From CAIWHR01 sp963734575 (lineage in GTDB: Bacteria > Pseudomonadota > Gammaproteobacteria > Burkholderiales > Casimicrobiaceae), in the NCBI GenBank assembly GCA_963734575.1, contig CAVTHT010000017.1, positions 248,001-312,000 on the forward strand: 64,000 nt of DNA, written 5' to 3'. Positions 18,521 through 27,354 of the stretch are shown piece by piece. The notes beneath the pieces were generated by a model that was given only the letters and a program-made list of their open reading frames with translations, was not told the origin of the DNA and did not search any database. Position 1 is the stretch's first letter. Each line of letters begins with the position of its first letter. A program made the translations under genes and the position numbers.

Positions 18521-18575
18521 AACCCGCCTGTTTTCGTGGGTTCGAGTTTGCGCATGCGTACGCCGTGTGACACAC
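18521..18575. promoter_or_regulatory. Two palindromes between iclR and xsc, candidate operators
   Basis: In the 132-base divergent region, AACCC at 18521-18525 is matched by GGGTT at 18538-18542, and GTGTG-a-CACAC occupies 18565-18575. The area around the first is AT-richer than its surroundings. Their position between a divergent IclR-type regulator and xsc makes them plausible binding sites. No consensus promoter boxes were convincing, so strand and use are inferred. Confidence 0.45.
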
Positions 18576-18624
18576 TTTCGACCCGTTTTGCGAGCCGCAC
18601 CGCACCTCATTTTTCGGAGATGCC

Positions 18625-20427
18625 ATGAACAAGCCCGTCGACCTCCCGCAGTCAGCCGCCGTCGCGGGACGGCAGACGATGACGCCGTCCGAGGCGTTCG
18701 TCGAAACCCTCGTTGCTCAGGGAGTGAAGGATGTCTTCGGCATCGTCGGGTCGGCGTACATGGACGCGCTCGATCTCTTCCCGCTCGCCGGCATCCGCTT
18801 CGTCTCCGTCGCGCACGAGCAGGGCGGGGGACACATGGCGGATGGCTACGCGCGGGTCTCGGGACGGCACGGCGTGTGCATCGCGCAGAACGGTCCCGGC
18901 ATCACCAATTTCGTGACGTCGATCGCGGCTGCGTACTGGGCGCACTCGCCGGTGGTGGTGGTCACGCCCGAGACGGGATCGATGACGCTGGGATTGGGCG
19001 GTTTCCAGGAAACGGAGCAGCTGCCGTTCTTCTCCAAGATCACCAAGTACCAGGCGCACGTCAACAACAAGGCGCGCATGGCCGAGCTCACCGGCCGCGC
19101 GTTCGACCGTGCGCTGCTCGAGATGGGACCGACCCAGCTCAACATCCCGCGCGACTTCTTCTACGGCGACATCGAATGCGAGATCCCGCAGCCGATCCGC
19201 ATCGAGCGCGGTGCGGGCGGCGAGCAGAGCCTCGACGACGCGGCGGCGCTCCTCGCGAGTGCGCAATTCCCGGTGATCGTCGCGGGCGGTGGCATCGTCA
19301 TGGGCGGAGGGCAGGCCGACGCCGTGGCGCTCGCCGAGCTGCTGCAGGCGCCCGTATGCAACAGCTACCTGCACAACGATTCGTTTCCCGCGCAGCATCC
19401 GCTGTGGTGCGGCCCGCTCGGCTACCAGGGCTCGAAGGCCGCGATGAAGCTCATCGCACGCGCCGACGTGGTGCTGGCACTCGGCACGCGTCTCGGGCCG
19501 TTCGGCACGCTCCCCCAGCACGGTCTCGACTACTGGCCGAAGACCGCGAAGATCATCCAGGTCGATGCAGACGCGAAGATGCTCGGCCTCGTGAAGCCGA
19601 TCACGGTGGGCATCTGCGGCGACGCCGCGGCCGCCGCCCGCGCGCTCGTCACGCGGCTGTCCGGACGGCAGCTCGCGGCCCAGGGCAACCGCGACGAGCG
19701 CCTGCGCAGCATCCGCGACGAGAAGGCGGCGTGGGAAAAGGAGCTCGGCGAATGGACGCACGAGCGCGATGCGTGGTCCGTCGAGGTGTCGCGCGATTCG
19801 CGCAACATGCACCCGCGGCAGATGCTGCGCGAGCTCGAGAAGGCGATGCCGGCGGGCGCCATGGTCTCCACCGACATCGGCAACATCTGCTCCGTGTCGA
19901 ACAGCTACCTGCGCTTCGACCGGCCGCGATCGATGTTCGCGGCGATGAGCTTCGGCAACTGCGGATACGCCTTCCCCACCATCATCGGCGCGAAGCTCGC
20001 AGCGCCCGAGCGTCCGGCGATCGCGTACGTCGGCGACGGCGCGTGGGGCATGAGCTTCGGCGAGATCCAGACCTGCGTCCGCGAGAACATCCCCGTCACG
20101 GCGGTCGTGTTCAACAACGGGCAATGGGGCGCGGAAAAGAAGAACCACGTGGACTTCTACGCCAACCGCTTCGTCGGCGTGAACCTCGACAGGCAACCGT
20201 CTTGGGCGGCGGTGGCGCGGGCGATGGGCGCGGAAGGTCACACGATCGCGCAGGTGTCGGACGTCGGGCCGGCGCTGCAGGCCGCGGCGCGCGCGCAGTC
20301 CGAGGGCAAGACCACGATCCTCGAGATGATGGTGACGCGCGAGTTGGGCGACCCCTTCCGTCGCGACGCGCTCGCAATGCCGGTGCGACACCTTGCGAAA
20401 TACAAGTCCACGGCAGCGAAGCGCTGA
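18625..20427 (+). CDS. xsc: Sulfoacetaldehyde acetyltransferase, ThDP-dependent
   Basis: 600 residues from ATG 18625, with CGGAGA upstream; the length is exactly that of Xsc. The ThDP fold is clear: the catalytic glutamate in VAHEQGGGHMADGYAR, and the cofactor motif GDGAWGMSFGEIQTC followed by FNNGQWG. The N-terminal MTPSEAFVETLVAQGVKDVF and the NHVDFYANRFVGVNL stretch are typical of Xsc rather than acetolactate synthase. It converts sulfoacetaldehyde and phosphate to acetyl phosphate and sulfite in the cytoplasm, the C-S bond cleavage step. Tpa and the SauS-like enzyme can both supply its substrate, and Pta removes acetyl phosphate. It is the first gene of a plus-strand run with sauS and sauT. 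Confidence 0.95.
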   Translation: MNKPVDLPQSAAVAGRQTMTPSEAFVETLVAQGVKDVFGIVGSAYMDALDLFPLAGIRFVSVAHEQGGGHMADGYARVSGRHGVCIAQNGPGITNFVTSIAAAYWAHSPVVVVTPETGSMTLGLGGFQETEQLPFFSKITKYQAHVNNKARMAELTGRAFDRALLEMGPTQLNIPRDFFYGDIECEIPQPIRIERGAGGEQSLDDAAALLASAQFPVIVAGGGIVMGGGQADAVALAELLQAPVCNSYLHNDSFPAQHPLWCGPLGYQGSKAAMKLIARADVVLALGTRLGPFGTLPQHGLDYWPKTAKIIQVDADAKMLGLVKPITVGICGDAAAAARALVTRLSGRQLAAQGNRDERLRSIRDEKAAWEKELGEWTHERDAWSVEVSRDSRNMHPRQMLRELEKAMPAGAMVSTDIGNICSVSNSYLRFDRPRSMFAAMSFGNCGYAFPTIIGAKLAAPERPAIAYVGDGAWGMSFGEIQTCVRENIPVTAVVFNNGQWGAEKKNHVDFYANRFVGVNLDRQPSWAAVARAMGAEGHTIAQVSDVGPALQAAARAQSEGKTTILEMMVTRELGDPFRRDALAMPVRHLAKYKSTAAKR

Positions 20428-20464
20428 TCGGGCGCGAGAACGTTCGGGCGGGGTCAGAGGAACG

Positions 20465-21928
20465 GTGAAGCGGGAAGCGGAGGCGATGGGAGCGCCGGAC
20501 GGCGTCGAAGCCGGGGCCGCGGTGCGGGAACGCGTCGGCGCGATCATCGCGCGGGCACGCGCCGCGCAGGCGATCGCGGACGCCTGGACGCAGGAGCAGG
20601 CGGACGAAGCGGCGACGGCCGCCGGATGGGCGATCGTCGAGCCGGCGCGCAACCGCGCGCTCGCCGAGCGGGCGGTGGCGGACACCGGACTCGGCAACGT
20701 ACCCGACAAGATCGCCAAGAACCGGCGCAAGACGATCGGTCTCTTGCGCGACCTCCAGGGGGTGCGCTCCGTTGGCGTCATCACCGACGATCCGGCGCGT
20801 GGACTGATCGAGATCGCACGTCCGGCCGGCGTCGTCGCCGCCATCACGCCGTCGACCAACCCCGGCGCCACGCCGGCGAACAACATCGTCAACGCGCTGA
20901 AGGGCCGCAACGCGATCGTGCTGGCGCCGTCGCCGAAGGGACAGTCGACGCTCGCGCTGCTGCTGGAATACGTGCACGCCGAGCTCGACCGCATCGGCGC
21001 CCCGCGCGACCTCGTGCAGCAGCTGCCGGCGCCCGTCGATCGCGCGCACACCCTCGAGCTCATGCGGCAGGCCGACCTCGTGGTGGCCACCGGCTCCGCG
21101 ACCAACGTGCGCGCGGCCTACAGCAGCGGCACGCCGGCGTTGGGCGTCGGCGCGGGCAACGTGGTGGTGATCGTCGACGAAACGGCCGACGTCGCGGATG
21201 CCGCCGCCAAGATCGCGCGCAGCAAGACGTTCGACAACGCGACGAGCTGCTCGTCCGAGAACGCGGTCGTGGTGCACGATGCCGTGTACGACCGCTTCGT
21301 GGCCGCGCTGCAACGCGAGGGCGGCGCAGTGCTGACCGCTGCGGAGGCCGGAGCGCTGCAGGAAGCGATGTTTCCCGCCGGCAAGCTCAGTCCGGCGTTC
21401 GTCGCGCAATCCGCACCCGTGATCGCGCAACGTGCGGGTCTCGCGCGCGAAGCGCTGCAGCGCGCGGGCGTCCTCGTGGTGGCGCAGGAGCGCGACGCCA
21501 TCGGCCCGGCGCATCCGTTCTCCGGCGAGAAGCTCTCGCCCGTCCTCGCGCTGTACCGGGCGCGCGACTTCGACGAGGCGGCCGCGCTCGCGGAGCGGTT
21601 GCTGCGCTTCCAGGGTGCCGGACATTCGGTCGGCCTGCATTCGCAGAACGAAGCGCGCGCGCTGGCGCTGGGCCTCTCGCTGCCGGTGTGCCGCGTGATC
21701 GTCAACCAGGCGCACTGCTTCGCGACCGGGGGCAGCTTCGACAATGCGCTGCCTTTCTCGCTGTCGATGGGCTGCGGCACCTGGGGACGCAACAGCCTGT
21801 CCGACAATCTCAACTGGCGTCACTTCCTCAACATCACGCGCGTCGTGCGGCCGCTCCCCGGTGGGCGCGTGCACGAGCCCGACGACGACGAGCTCTTCGG
21901 CGCCTACCGGCGCAAGCACAAGCTCTGA
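20465..21928 (+). CDS. sauS: Acylating sulfoacetaldehyde dehydrogenase (SauS-like)
   Basis: About 487 residues from GTG 20465, which has AGAGGAAC just upstream; an ATG at 20486 has a ribosome site too close to use. It is a CoA-acylating aldehyde dehydrogenase: AAITPSTNPGATPANNIVNA, KGRNAIVLAPSPKGQSTLAL, ALGVGAGNVVVIVDETAD and the active-site cysteine in DNATSCSSENAVVV at about residue 262. The ending TWGRNSLSDNLNWRHF occurs in SauS and related acetaldehyde/succinate-semialdehyde dehydrogenases. Placed 37 bases after xsc, it would reduce sulfoacetyl-CoA to sulfoacetaldehyde with NAD(P)H. A general acetaldehyde dehydrogenase role remains possible. Confidence 0.82.
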   Translation: MKREAEAMGAPDGVEAGAAVRERVGAIIARARAAQAIADAWTQEQADEAATAAGWAIVEPARNRALAERAVADTGLGNVPDKIAKNRRKTIGLLRDLQGVRSVGVITDDPARGLIEIARPAGVVAAITPSTNPGATPANNIVNALKGRNAIVLAPSPKGQSTLALLLEYVHAELDRIGAPRDLVQQLPAPVDRAHTLELMRQADLVVATGSATNVRAAYSSGTPALGVGAGNVVVIVDETADVADAAAKIARSKTFDNATSCSSENAVVVHDAVYDRFVAALQREGGAVLTAAEAGALQEAMFPAGKLSPAFVAQSAPVIAQRAGLAREALQRAGVLVVAQERDAIGPAHPFSGEKLSPVLALYRARDFDEAAALAERLLRFQGAGHSVGLHSQNEARALALGLSLPVCRVIVNQAHCFATGGSFDNALPFSLSMGCGTWGRNSLSDNLNWRHFLNITRVVRPLPGGRVHEPDDDELFGAYRRKHKL

Positions 21929-21970
21929 TCCGCCCGGCCGCATTCCGCACCGACGCCCGCCGCACCACCC

Positions 21971-23480
21971 GTGTCCATTCGCACCATCCGCGCGGTCATC
22001 GACGCGCGCGCCACGCAGCAGCCCGACCAGCCCTTCCTGCTTGCACCCGAGCCAGGGCTGACGATCACCTACGCGGCATTGCGCGAGACGTGCCGCGCGA
22101 TCGGCGGCGAACTCGCTGCCGCAGGCATTCCGCCGGGCGCGGTCGTTTCGTTCCTGCTGCCGAACGGCGCCAGTGCCGCGACACTGTTCCTCGGGGCGAT
22201 GTACGCGGGCTACGTGGTCGCGCCCATGAGCCTCCTCGCGCAGGATGCACAGCTCGATTACATCCTGCCGCACTCGGGCACGCGCCTGGTCTTCGCCGAC
22301 CGCGCCAACGTCGATCGTCTGCGCGACGCCGCAACACGCAGCGGCTGTGGCGCGATCATCCGCCCGACGGACGTCGACCGGCTCGGATTCCGCGGCCACG
22401 CGAGCGGCGCGTGCCCGGCGCCGCCCGCGCCGGATGCGCCGGCATTGCTCATGTACACCTCGGGCACGACGGGCCAGCCCAAGGGCGCGCTGCTCTCGCA
22501 CGCGAGCCTGGTGTACGCGGCACGCGCCGTCGCGCTGGCGCACCAGCTGACCGAGCGCGACCGCGTGCTGTCCTCGCTGCCGCTGTATCACATCAACGGG
22601 CAATGCATCGCGACCCTGACGCCGCTCGTATCGGGCGGCAGCGTGGTGATGCCGCATCGCTACAGCACCTCGCACTGGTGGGCGCTCGTCGAGCGTTACC
22701 GGCCGACGTGGCTCAACGTCGTGCCGACCATCATCGCGTACCTCCTGAATGGCGCCGAGCTCACCGCAGGGCAGGCCGAGGCCTGCCGGCACGTCCGCTT
22801 CGCGCGCTCGGCGTCCGCGCCGTTGCCGCCCGAGCAGCATCGCGCCTTCGAGGAGCGCTTCGGCATCTCCGTGCTCGAAGCGATGGGCCTCACCGAATGT
22901 GCGTCCGTCGCGTTCGCCAATCCGCTCGCGCACGACGAGCGCAGGCTCGGTTCGCCGGGCCTGCCCATCGGCGTCGAGGCACGGGTCGTCGCGCCGGATG
23001 GCGCGGTGCTGGGGGCAAGCGAACGCGGCGAGATCCAGGTCCGCGGCCAGAACGTGATGATGGGCTACTACAAGTCGCCCGAGCTGACCGAGCAGTCGCT
23101 CACGAAGGACGGCTGGCTCGCGACAGGCGACCTCGGCTATCGGGACGAGGACGGTTTCTATTTCATCACCGGCCGGTTGAAGGAGCTCATCATCAAGGGC
23201 GGCGAGAACATCGCGCCGCGCGAGATCGACGAGGCCCTGCTGCAGCATCCGGCGGTGCTCGAGGCGGCGGCGGTGGGGATCCCCGATCCGAGACTATGGC
23301 CAGGACATCCTCGCCTGCGTCGTGCTGAAGCCCGGCATGCATGTCACCGAGGACGAGCTGCGCGCGCACTGCCTGGCGCTCCTCGGCCGCTTCAAGGCCC
23401 CGCGCGCCTATCGCTTCCTCACGGAGCTGCCGAAGGGCCCCTCGGGCAAGGTGCAGCGCCTGAAGCTCGCGCAGGAGTGA
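21971..23480 (+). CDS. sauT: AMP-forming acyl-CoA ligase, candidate sulfoacetate-CoA ligase (SauT-like), one frame break
   Basis: ANL-superfamily adenylating enzyme starting at GTG 21971. The AMP loop MYTSGTTGQPKGALLSH, the LEAMGLTECASVAFANP motif, WLATGDLGYRDEDGFYFITGR and GGENIAPREIDEAL are all present. The frame breaks at 23291 just after VGIPDP; the next frame gives ACVVLKPGMHVTEDEL and GPSGKVQRLKLAQE and stops at 23480. The 1510-base length fits one extra base, so repaired length is about 502. Because it follows xsc and the SauS-like dehydrogenase, its likely job is activating sulfoacetate to sulfoacetyl-CoA. The acid specificity is inferred from context alone. Confidence 0.78.
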
Positions 23481-23572
23481 TGCAACCCGCGGCCGACACG
23501 TGCGCGGTGCGGCGCAACAGCGCAGCGCGGTATCATTCATGCGCGCCCATCGCCTGCGCGCACCGTTCAATC

Positions 23573-24323
23573 ATGCCGAGCCCACGTCCCGAATCCGCCG
23601 CGCGTCACCTCGAGGTGCGTGTCTTCCGCAGCGATGGTGCCGACCGTGGGCGCTATGCGACCTATGCAGTGCCGCGAGGCGCCCAGCCAGACGGTGCTCG
23701 ACGTCGTGACGTACATCCAGCGCGAGCTCGATCCGACTCTCGCGTACCGGTTCGCGTGCCGGGTCGGCATGTGCGGATCGTGCGCGATGACCGTGAACGG
23801 CCGCGCCCGGTGGACCTGTCGCACGCACGTGCAGACCGTCGCGCGCGACGGAAGGCTCGACATCGCGCCGCTCGCCAACCTGCCCGTGATCCGCGATCTC
23901 GTGACCGACATGCGCGAGTTCTTCGACAAGTGGACGCGCGCCCGCGGGCAGTTCGCGCCGACCGCGACGCGGCGCGATCCGTTCGCTGCGGTCGCGCCGG
24001 ACTCCCCGCAGCGCCGCGCGATCGATGCCGCCATCGAATGCATCGGCTGCGCCGTGTGCTACGCGAGCTGCGATGTCGTGACGTGGAATCCGGCCTATCT
24101 CGGCCCGGCGGCGCTCAATCGCGCGTGGACGCTGCAGAACGACGTGCGCGACGGTGCACGCACTGCGCGCCTGGCGGCGGTGGCCGGCGACGCCGGCTGT
24201 CACGCGTGTCATACGCAGCAGACCTGCACCGAGCGCTGTCCCAAGCAGCTCGCGCCGACCGAGTCGATCGCGGGCCTCAAGCGTGCGAGCGCGCTCGCGG
24301 CCTTGCGCGGGGAGATCGAATGA
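23573..24323 (+). CDS. frdB: Succinate dehydrogenase/fumarate reductase iron-sulfur subunit, one frame break
   Basis: About 250 residues. The N-terminus (LEVRVFRSDGADRGRYATYAVPRGA) is in one frame and the rest in the next; the break is a CCC at 23682-23684 where CC is expected. The second part has three cysteine clusters: RFACRVGMCGSCAMTVNG with a later C for [2Fe-2S], ECIGCAVCYASC for [4Fe-4S], and CHACHTQQTCTERCPKQ for [3Fe-4S]. It passes electrons between the flavoprotein and the membrane quinone. The membrane subunits follow; the flavoprotein is 3 kb downstream after the fumarase genes. Naming as Frd rather than Sdh rests on overall style and is tentative. Confidence 0.86.
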
Positions 24324-24414
24324 GCTTCGCCGCGCTGCTTGCTGCCGCGCGAATGTTTTCGTCGACGTGCGCCGTCCCCGGGTTCGTGCCGGGCGCAACG
24401 ACGGAGATCGGACG

Positions 24415-24760
24415 ATGAGTCCCGCGCGGCGCGAAGCGCTGCTCTGGGTTGCATCGCGCGGCAGCGCCGGCGGTGCTCGCAGTGTGCGTGCTCGTGCATC
24501 TCGTGACGATGATCGTCGCAGTGCGCGGCGGGCTCACGGCCGCGGAGATCCTCGGACGCACCCGCGGCAGCGCGGCGTGGGGCGCGTTCTACGCACTGTT
24601 CGTGGTCGCGGTGGCCGTGCATGCGCCCCTCGGACTCCGGACCGCGATCGGCGAATGGCTCGGAACGCGCGGACGCGCGCTCGACGTCGCGGCGCTCGTG
24701 GTCGGCGTGCTGCTCCTTGCGGGCGGCCTGCGGGCCGTGATGGCGGTGACCACGGCATGA
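24415..24760 (+). CDS. frdC: Fumarate reductase/succinate dehydrogenase membrane subunit, one frame break
   Basis: Starts at ATG 24415 with GGAG upstream (MSPARREALLW), then shifts frame at TT 24449-24450, where one T is expected, and continues HRAAAPAVLAVCVLVHL to 24760. The 346-base length fits one extra base. The repaired protein has about 114 residues and three membrane helices, with the AVRGGLTAAEILGRTRGS loop typical of the FrdC/SdhC-like subunit in this operon type. Histidines in CVLVHL and AVAVHAPLG could ligate haem. It should anchor the FeS subunit and provide part of the quinone site. A TTG start at 24449 would give a truncated protein. Confidence 0.72.
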
Positions 24761-24794
24761 GCGCCCGAATGACCAGAACCGCACGAGGGGCGCG

Positions 24795-25172
24795 ATGAGC
24801 TCGCGTTCGCTGCAACTCACCCAGGAGTGGCGCGCCCGCGGGCACGCCGGATGGTGGGCGTTCGCGGTGCATCGCTTCTCCGGCATCGCACTCACGGTGT
24901 TCCTGCCGGCGCACTTCATCGTGCTCGGCCAGGCGCTGACCGGGGAAGCGGCCCTCGACGGCTTCCTCTCGTGGACGGACCGGCCGCTGGTGCGCGCGTC
25001 GGAGGTGGTGCTGGTCTTCCTGCTCGCCGCGCACACCGCGGGCGGCCTGCGCCTCATGTTCGCCGAGCTGCGCGGCTGGCGGGCATCGTGGCAGCCGACG
25101 CTGATCGCGATCGGCTTCGGCGTGGCGGTCGTTTGCGCGCTATCGTTCGGGCTCAACCTGCTCCAGCCATGA
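24795..25172 (+). CDS. frdD: Succinate dehydrogenase/fumarate reductase cytochrome b-type subunit
   Basis: 125 residues from ATG 24795. Three membrane helices are visible. AVHRFSGIALTVFLPAHF carries the HR-x-S-G quinone-site motif of SdhC-type cytochrome b556, and LLAAHTAGGLRLM holds the haem-ligand histidine and following arginine. It is the second hydrophobic subunit of the complex begun by frdBC. The stop overlaps the start of the fumarase alpha gene (ATGA), which ties respiratory enzyme and fumarase into one operon. Calling it FrdD rather than SdhC is a matter of convention here. Confidence 0.82.
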   Translation: MSSRSLQLTQEWRARGHAGWWAFAVHRFSGIALTVFLPAHFIVLGQALTGEAALDGFLSWTDRPLVRASEVVLVFLLAAHTAGGLRLMFAELRGWRASWQPTLIAIGFGVAVVCALSFGLNLLQP

Positions 25173-26044
25173 AGATCTCGCCTGCACGCATCGAGGACGC
25201 CGCGAAGGAGCTCTACATCCGCGCGCTCAAGCACCTGCCGCCGGATATCAAGGCGGGCTTCGCGAGCCTTGCGGCGCGCGAGACCGGCGGCACGGCACGC
25301 ACGGTGCTCGGCACCATGATCGAGAACATCGCCGTCGCCGAGCGCACCGACAACCTGCTCTGCCAGGATACCGGGCTCCCGATCTACAACGTGACGATCG
25401 GACCCGGCGTCGACATCGATGGCATGGCGCTCAAGAGCGCGATACGCCGGGGCTGCGAGCGCGCAACGCGCGAGCACCCGCTGCGCTCTTCCGTCGTGCA
25501 TCCGCTCACGCGCCGCAACGAGCACACGTCGTGCGGGATCGGCATTCCGGTGATCCACATCGACTTCGCGTCGGATCTCGCCGGCGTGCGCATCGAGATG
25601 ATTCCGAAGGGCAGCGGCTCCGAGAACAACTCGTTCCTGCGCATGGCGATTCCCGCGGAGGGCATCGACGCGATCAAGCGCTTCGTCGTGGACTGCGTGC
25701 TCGCCGCCGGCGGCAAGACCTGTCCCCCGACGATCGTCGGCGTCGGCGTTGGCGGCACCTCGGACCTCTGCGTGCATCTCGCGAAAGTCGCCGCGACGCG
25801 GCCGCTGGGCACGCGCTGCGCCGACGCCGAGGGCGCCCGTCTCGAAACGGAATTGAGCGAGGCCGTGAACCTGCTCGGCATCGGCCCGCAAGGTCTCGGC
25901 GGCGATGCAACGGCGTTCGCCGTGCACATCGAGCTCGCCGCCACGCACATCACCATGAATCCGGTCGCCGTGAACATGCAGTGTCACTCGGCGCGGCGGG
26001 CGAGTGCGGTGCTGACCGACGCGGAAACGCGGTACGGATACTGA
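25169..26044 (+). CDS. Class I fumarase/tartrate dehydratase-type hydro-lyase, alpha subunit
   Basis: 291 residues from ATG 25169. The class I [4Fe-4S] hydro-lyase alpha subunit is clear from LLCQDTGLPIYNV, NEHTSCGIGIPVIH, PKGSGSENNSFLRM and TCPPTIVGVGVGGTSD. The three cluster cysteines are probably Cys65, Cys185 and Cys272 (in MQCHSARR). With the beta subunit encoded at 26727 it would interconvert fumarate and L-malate; tartrate or mesaconate hydration are known for relatives. Its position inside the fumarate-reductase operon supports fumarate. The cluster should be oxygen-sensitive. A small membrane-protein gene separates the two subunits, which is unusual. Confidence 0.88.
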   Translation: MKISPARIEDAAKELYIRALKHLPPDIKAGFASLAARETGGTARTVLGTMIENIAVAERTDNLLCQDTGLPIYNVTIGPGVDIDGMALKSAIRRGCERATREHPLRSSVVHPLTRRNEHTSCGIGIPVIHIDFASDLAGVRIEMIPKGSGSENNSFLRMAIPAEGIDAIKRFVVDCVLAAGGKTCPPTIVGVGVGGTSDLCVHLAKVAATRPLGTRCADAEGARLETELSEAVNLLGIGPQGLGGDATAFAVHIELAATHITMNPVAVNMQCHSARRASAVLTDAETRYGY

Positions 26045-26054
26045 GCGCGGACGC

Positions 26055-26730
26055 ATGTTTCTCGGGCACTTCGGGGTGGCGATGGCCGGCAAGCAGGTCG
26101 CGCCGGGACCATCGCTGGGCACGCTCGTGCTCGCCGCGCAGTTCGTCGACGGGCTCTGGCCGATCCTGCTGCTGCTCGGGCATCGAGGGCGTTCGCATCG
26201 CGCCGGGCATCACCGCCGTGACACCGCTCGATTTCACGTGGTATCCGTATACGCACAGCCTCGTGTTCGACGCCCTCTGGGCCGCGCTGCTGGGCGGCGC
26301 CTATTACGCCGTGCGCCGGGATGGGCGTGGCGCCGCGTGCGTGGCCGCGCTCGTCCTTTCGCACTGGGTGCTCGACGTGATCTCGCATCGTCCGGACATG
26401 CCGCTGTGGCCCGGCAGCGCGTTGCTCGGGCTCGGCCTTTGGGACTCGCTGCCCGCGACGCTGCTCGTCGAAGGCGTACTGTTCCTCGGGGGCATCTGGC
26501 TCTACGGCCGCGCCACCCGGGCGCGTGATCGCACGGGCCGCTGGGCGTGGTGGGCGTTCGTCGTGGTGCTGGGCATCATCTACGTCGCGAGCGTCTTCGG
26601 CCCGCCGCCGCCGTCGGTGCGGGCGCTCGCGTGGACGGGCGTTGCCGGCTGGCTCTTCGTGGCGTGGGCCTACTGGATCGAGCGCCACCGCATCCCGCGC
26701 GACGAGCGCCTCGCACTCGGACCAGCATGA
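26055..26730 (+). CDS. Membrane protein, metal-dependent-hydrolase-like (DUF457/YdjM type), one frame break
   Basis: Begins MFLGHFGVAMAGKQVAP and, after the frame change at about 26181, continues IEGVRIAPGITAVTPLDFTWYPYTHSLVFDALWAAL in the next frame to 26730; the 676-base length fits one extra base. It has about six hydrophobic helices. Conserved polar sites are the N-terminal His, a central YTHSLVFD and LSHWVLDVISHRPDMPLWP, the pattern of small membrane-bound proteins annotated as metal-dependent hydrolases. Function is not established. Its stop overlaps the start of the fumarase beta gene, so it is embedded in the operon, but no direct link to dicarboxylate metabolism can be read from it. 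Confidence 0.68.
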
Positions 26731-27338
26731 GTCACCACGAGCTGTCCTGTCCTGTCGACGAGCAGGCGATCCGTGCCCTGCGCGTCAACGACACCGTGAC
26801 CCTGCAAGGCACGCTCTTCGGCATCCGCGACGCCACGCAGATCGCGATGTTCGACCACGGCCGCGCGACGCGCTTCGACCTGCGCGGTCATGCCGTCATC
26901 CACACGGCGCCAAACGTGCGCAAGGTGGCCGTCTCGCCGGAGCATCCATCCGGATACGCGCCGGTCTGCATCGGCACCACCACGAGCGCGCGGATGGAGC
27001 GCTTCACCGAGCCGCTCATGACGCAGCATGGCGTGCGGATCATCATCGGCAAAGGTGGGCTCGGATCCGCTTCGCAGGCGGCATTCCGCGATCACGGCGG
27101 GGTGTATCTCGCCATCATCGGCGGCACTGCGGCGCTCGAGACCACGTGGATCGACGCCATCGAGGATGTCGATCTCGACGACCTCAACCCCGAGAGTCTG
27201 TGGCGCTTTCGCGTGCACGACTTCGGACCGCTGCTCGTCGCGATGGACGCGCACGGCGGGAGCCTCTACGACGCGGTTTCCGACGATGCCAACGCACGCC
27301 GGGCCGCGGTGCTCGCGCGTCTCGGTGTGCGCCCGTGA
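26727..27338 (+). CDS. Class I fumarase/tartrate dehydratase-type hydro-lyase, beta subunit
   Basis: 203 residues from ATG 26727, overlapping the previous stop. The beta-subunit motifs are visible: RVNDTVTLQGTLFGIRDATQ, the GPTTSxRM-like IGTTTSARMERF, IIIGKGGLGSASQAAF and IIGGTAALETTWI, ending with a segment around WRFRVHDFGPLLVAMD. It pairs with the alpha subunit at 25169 to form one active hydro-lyase. Retention of the catalytic-loop pattern argues that the enzyme is functional. A separate beta subunit is common in the two-subunit branch of the family, while FumA/FumB of enterics are fused. Confidence 0.88.
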   Translation: MSHHELSCPVDEQAIRALRVNDTVTLQGTLFGIRDATQIAMFDHGRATRFDLRGHAVIHTAPNVRKVAVSPEHPSGYAPVCIGTTTSARMERFTEPLMTQHGVRIIIGKGGLGSASQAAFRDHGGVYLAIIGGTAALETTWIDAIEDVDLDDLNPESLWRFRVHDFGPLLVAMDAHGGSLYDAVSDDANARRAAVLARLGVRP

Positions 27339-27354
27339 ACCATGATCGAGCCTC

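Noticed and set aside
20111..23248. 1045-residue open frame opposite sauS/sauT
   Set aside because: Antisense to recognisable enzyme genes with conserved motifs; no ribosome site or family match.
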